Of a stretch of 64,000 nucleotides of DNA, positions 61,431-64,000 are shown piece by piece. The stretch is from Inquilinus sp. KBS0705. GTDB taxonomy: Bacteria > Bacteroidota > Bacteroidia > Sphingobacteriales > Sphingobacteriaceae. Positions within the stretch are counted from its first letter, which is position 1. Every line of letters starts with the position of its first letter. The DNA lies in assembly GCA_005938025.2 (NCBI GenBank), contig VCCI02000003.1, forward strand, positions 62,001-126,000. The letters run 5' to 3'. The notes beneath the pieces are model-generated. The model was not told the DNA's origin, ran no database searches, and saw only the letters and a list, made by a program, of their open reading frames with translations. The position numbers and the translations under genes are program-made.

Positions 61431-64000
61431 ATGAACAATTCTTCGACTTCAAAAAAAAGCACTAGAAATCATAGCAGGGGGGAGCGATCATCCTTCATGC
61501 TACTGGTTTTATTCTGCTTGTTTTTGGGTTTTTACCCTGGCAAGGTAAGCGCCCAAACCAATTCAAAAAATGTTTCGGGCCGTGTGACCGATTCAAAAGG
61601 CCAGCCCCTTGCAGGTGTCTCCGTTTCTTTAAAATCTACTGTTAATGGTACAGTAACTGATGTTAAAGGTAATTTCAGCCTGAGTGTTCCGACCGGGTCC
61701 GCTACATTGGTTTTCACCTATGTAGGATTTGCTACACTGGAAGAGCAAGTTAGCGGACGTGATCGTATCAACGTAACCTTATCCGAAAATAACTCACAGT
61801 TAAATGAGGTGGTTGTCGTAGGCTATGGAACGAAGCAAAAGGCATCGGTTACGGGTGCAATTTCTCAGGTTGATAACAAAGTCTTTGAAAGCAGGCCATT
61901 GACAAATACTTTAAATGCCTTACAGGGTGCTTTGCCAGGTTTAACGGTGGTAAGGGGTAGCGGGAAACCGGGCAGGGAAGCTTACGATTTTCAGGTCAGA
62001 GGGTTTTCTTCGGTTAATGGAAACAAGCCTCTGGTACTGATAGACGGTGTGGCGAGCAGCAATTTTACGTCATTAAATGGTGAATCCAACGACCTTGGTG
62101 GTTTAAATCCTAACGACATCGCCAGTGTGACGGTATTAAAAGATGCTTCCGCGGCAATTTATGGCGCGCGGGCCGCTGACGGGGTAGTACTGATTACGAC
62201 AAAGAAAGGGCTGAAAGGCAAACCGGTAATTAATTATACAGGCAACTTCGGTATAAAACAGGCCGATTACCTAAAAAAAATGACTACGACACTGCAGTTA
62301 GCAGAAATGGAAAATGAAGCCCTCACCAATGTTGGATTGACCGGGATCTCTGACGACGTGTTTGCTAAAATTAGGGCGAACGCAGAGCCTGATCCTAACG
62401 GTGGATGGCTTCCTTACCTGCAGAGTTATCCTGGCTTTTATCAAACAAATGACTGGAACAAAATCCTATATGGCACCGCGACACAGCAAAACCATAACCT
62501 TAGTATATCAGGGGGAGGGGAAAACAATAATTATCTGTTCTCTGCCGGCTATGCCAGAGACAATGGGATATTCAAATATGGGAAGGACAATTCGAACCGT
62601 TATAATTTGCGAATGAACTATGATTTTAAAATTTCTGACAGAATTCATATTGAAACGCGGAATAGCTATGAAAATGTGATCACTAATGACCCCAGCCAGC
62701 TGGACGGCACGCCAAGTAGCGTTGCAAGAAACGTAAGATGGCGATGGAACTTTCTTCCGATCTTTAATCCTCAGGGACAATATTATACCTACCAGGGCTA
62801 TGATAATCCGATACAAGAGTTATTAGAAGGTGGTGAACGGACAAGCAATCTGAACAAATTTTCATTCAATGCGAAAGCTGATATCAAGATCATTGACGGT
62901 TTGACACTTACAGGACAAGCCGGGGTAAACAATTCCAATTACAATGACAATGCCTATTATACAACCTTTAACAGATATAATTATGCGGGCGATGTGGAAA
63001 GCATTTTTAATCCGCTGAACTCAGCTTATTATACCAACAATAAAAATCTTTACCAGTCTTATTCAGGCTATCTGCAATATGACAAGGCATTGGGCAAAGA
63101 TCATAAGATAGGGTTACTGGTAGGAACGTCATTTGAAAAAAACAGGGATTATGGCACTACGGTTAACGGATCAAATTTTACTGGCAATGAATTATTTACC
63201 CTAAACCTTGCTGATCAGACTAATGCTGCTTATACACATTTAAATGGCTTCGATACGGATTGGGCGCTTGCTTCGTATTTTAGCCGTTTAAGTTACTCAT
63301 TCAGAAATAAGTTCTTTTTAGACGCCACAACCCGTATTGACGGAAGTTCAAAATTTTCCAGTGATAAACGCTGGAGTGCTGTATTCCCAGCCATTTCAGC
63401 AGCGTACAATTTATCGGAGGAAAACTTCATCAAAAAATTAGGGGTCATTGACAACTTCAAATTTAGGGCGTCGTGGGGAAAAACCGGTAACCAGGATATA
63501 AGCACATTTGGGAACTATGACTATATTCCTTTAGTTAACATTGGCGGACAATACCCGCTCGGATCGCCTAATGCAGGTGCTCAGGGCGCGATATCCAGCA
63601 TTTCGTCGCCAAATCGTACCTGGGAAACTATTGAAACCACGAATTTAGGTTTGGATCTAGGGTTTTTGAGGAATCGCTTAACAGCCAGTATCGATATTTA
63701 TCGAAAAGAAAACAAGAATATGTTAGTGAATGCACAGGTTCCTGCTACATTAGGCGGTACGCCGCCGAGCCAGAACCTCGGACATTTGGTTACGAAGGGG
63801 TTTGATTTATCATTAGGCTGGCGTGATCAGATCGGAAACTTTAAATATAGCATCACCGCTATTGTAAGTGACAGCAAAAATAAACTTGTTGAGCTAAAAG
63901 GTAATGATGTTTTATCACAAGGCTTAAATTATGCTCACCAGGGTGCTTCACTTTACAGCTATTATGGTTACGAGGCTACCGGAATTATTCAGAACGCTCA
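61431..64000 (+). CDS. SusC/RagA-type TonB-dependent receptor, 3' end outside window
   Basis: 856 codons from ATG 61431, open to the window end. A signal peptide (about 22-45) is followed by a carboxypeptidase-D-like regulatory domain (about 50-130, VSGRVTDSKGQPLAGVSVSL), the TonB box region NEVVVVGYGTKQKASVTGAI, a plug with SVTVLKDASAAIYGARAADG, and the start of the beta barrel. It would import an oligosaccharide across the outer membrane with TonB energy; its SusD partner should follow downstream. Together with GH59 and the AraC gene it marks a polysaccharide utilisation locus. Confidence 0.95.
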   Translation, partial: MNNSSTSKKSTRNHSRGERSSFMLLVLFCLFLGFYPGKVSAQTNSKNVSGRVTDSKGQPLAGVSVSLKSTVNGTVTDVKGNFSLSVPTGSATLVFTYVGFATLEEQVSGRDRINVTLSENNSQLNEVVVVGYGTKQKASVTGAISQVDNKVFESRPLTNTLNALQGALPGLTVVRGSGKPGREAYDFQVRGFSSVNGNKPLVLIDGVASSNFTSLNGESNDLGGLNPNDIASVTVLKDASAAIYGARAADGVVLITTKKGLKGKPVINYTGNFGIKQADYLKKMTTTLQLAEMENEALTNVGLTGISDDVFAKIRANAEPDPNGGWLPYLQSYPGFYQTNDWNKILYGTATQQNHNLSISGGGENNNYLFSAGYARDNGIFKYGKDNSNRYNLRMNYDFKISDRIHIETRNSYENVITNDPSQLDGTPSSVARNVRWRWNFLPIFNPQGQYYTYQGYDNPIQELLEGGERTSNLNKFSFNAKADIKIIDGLTLTGQAGVNNSNYNDNAYYTTFNRYNYAGDVESIFNPLNSAYYTNNKNLYQSYSGYLQYDKALGKDHKIGLLVGTSFEKNRDYGTTVNGSNFTGNELFTLNLADQTNAAYTHLNGFDTDWALASYFSRLSYSFRNKFFLDATTRIDGSSKFSSDKRWSAVFPAISAAYNLSEENFIKKLGVIDNFKFRASWGKTGNQDISTFGNYDYIPLVNIGGQYPLGSPNAGAQGAISSISSPNRTWETIETTNLGLDLGFLRNRLTASIDIYRKENKNMLVNAQVPATLGGTPPSQNLGHLVTKGFDLSLGWRDQIGNFKYSITAIVSDSKNKLVELKGNDVLSQGLNYAHQGASLYSYYGYEATGIIQNA

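Overview
The window looks like chromosomal DNA of a Bacteroidota member of the Sphingobacteriaceae, most like Mucilaginibacter or Pedobacter. This rests on a full-length SprA (type IX secretion translocon), a T9SS-sorted cargo protein, a SusC/RagA receptor next to an AraC regulator, the absence of Shine-Dalgarno sequences, and repeated Bacteroidota-type promoter -7 elements (TAnnTTTG) placed almost on top of start codons. The genus is inferred, not proven.

Region 1-41 kb is mostly conserved core genome. It holds a TPR / DUF4292 lipoprotein / EnvC-like module, two TatA-type proteins, gatA, a LysM lytic transglycosylase, the maeB-ruvA-sprA cluster, two tandem AsmA-like envelope proteins, and a miaB / sigma-54 activator / lptE / acidic TPR protein / secG / groES-groEL cluster. 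These are followed by a MscS channel, L-serine dehydratase, a Tat-exported PLP enzyme, a minus-strand operon (phosphopantetheinyl transferase, lipB, two SGNH hydrolases), dcd, a hybrid MG2/TonB-plug protein and clpS. A four-helix-bundle (IVP-type) gene bracketed by inverted arrays of 7-bp repeats interrupts the miaB-activator cluster.

Region 41-52 kb is sensory and glycan-related. It contains a 7TM-type histidine kinase split by a one-base frameshift, a small HTH protein, a PAS histidine kinase, a secreted TIM-barrel glycosidase lipoprotein, and a large malectin-like T9SS cargo protein that would leave the cell through the SprA machinery encoded at 9-17 kb.

Region 52-56.5 kb is a mobilisable element. 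At its left edge are a decayed GIY-YIG nuclease gene and the detached 3' end of a tRNA (a likely attachment-site scar). Inside are an excisionase-like HTH gene, a zeta-toxin pair, an HTH gene with its own palindrome, and a relaxase gene with a second membrane-protein gene nested in another frame. An accessory mobilisation gene and an oriT-like inverted repeat follow. At its right edge a methyltransferase gene is cut short. No integrase is visible, so the element either depends on one outside the window or is incomplete.

Region 57-64 kb is a glycan-use locus: a broken AraC regulator, a full-length GH59 galactocerebrosidase-like enzyme, an intact AraC regulator and the first 856 codons of a SusC receptor running off the window.

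Four lesions occur: single-base shifts at about 40.63, 42.89 and 57.03 kb and a stop codon at 57.46 kb. Some of these could be sequencing errors.
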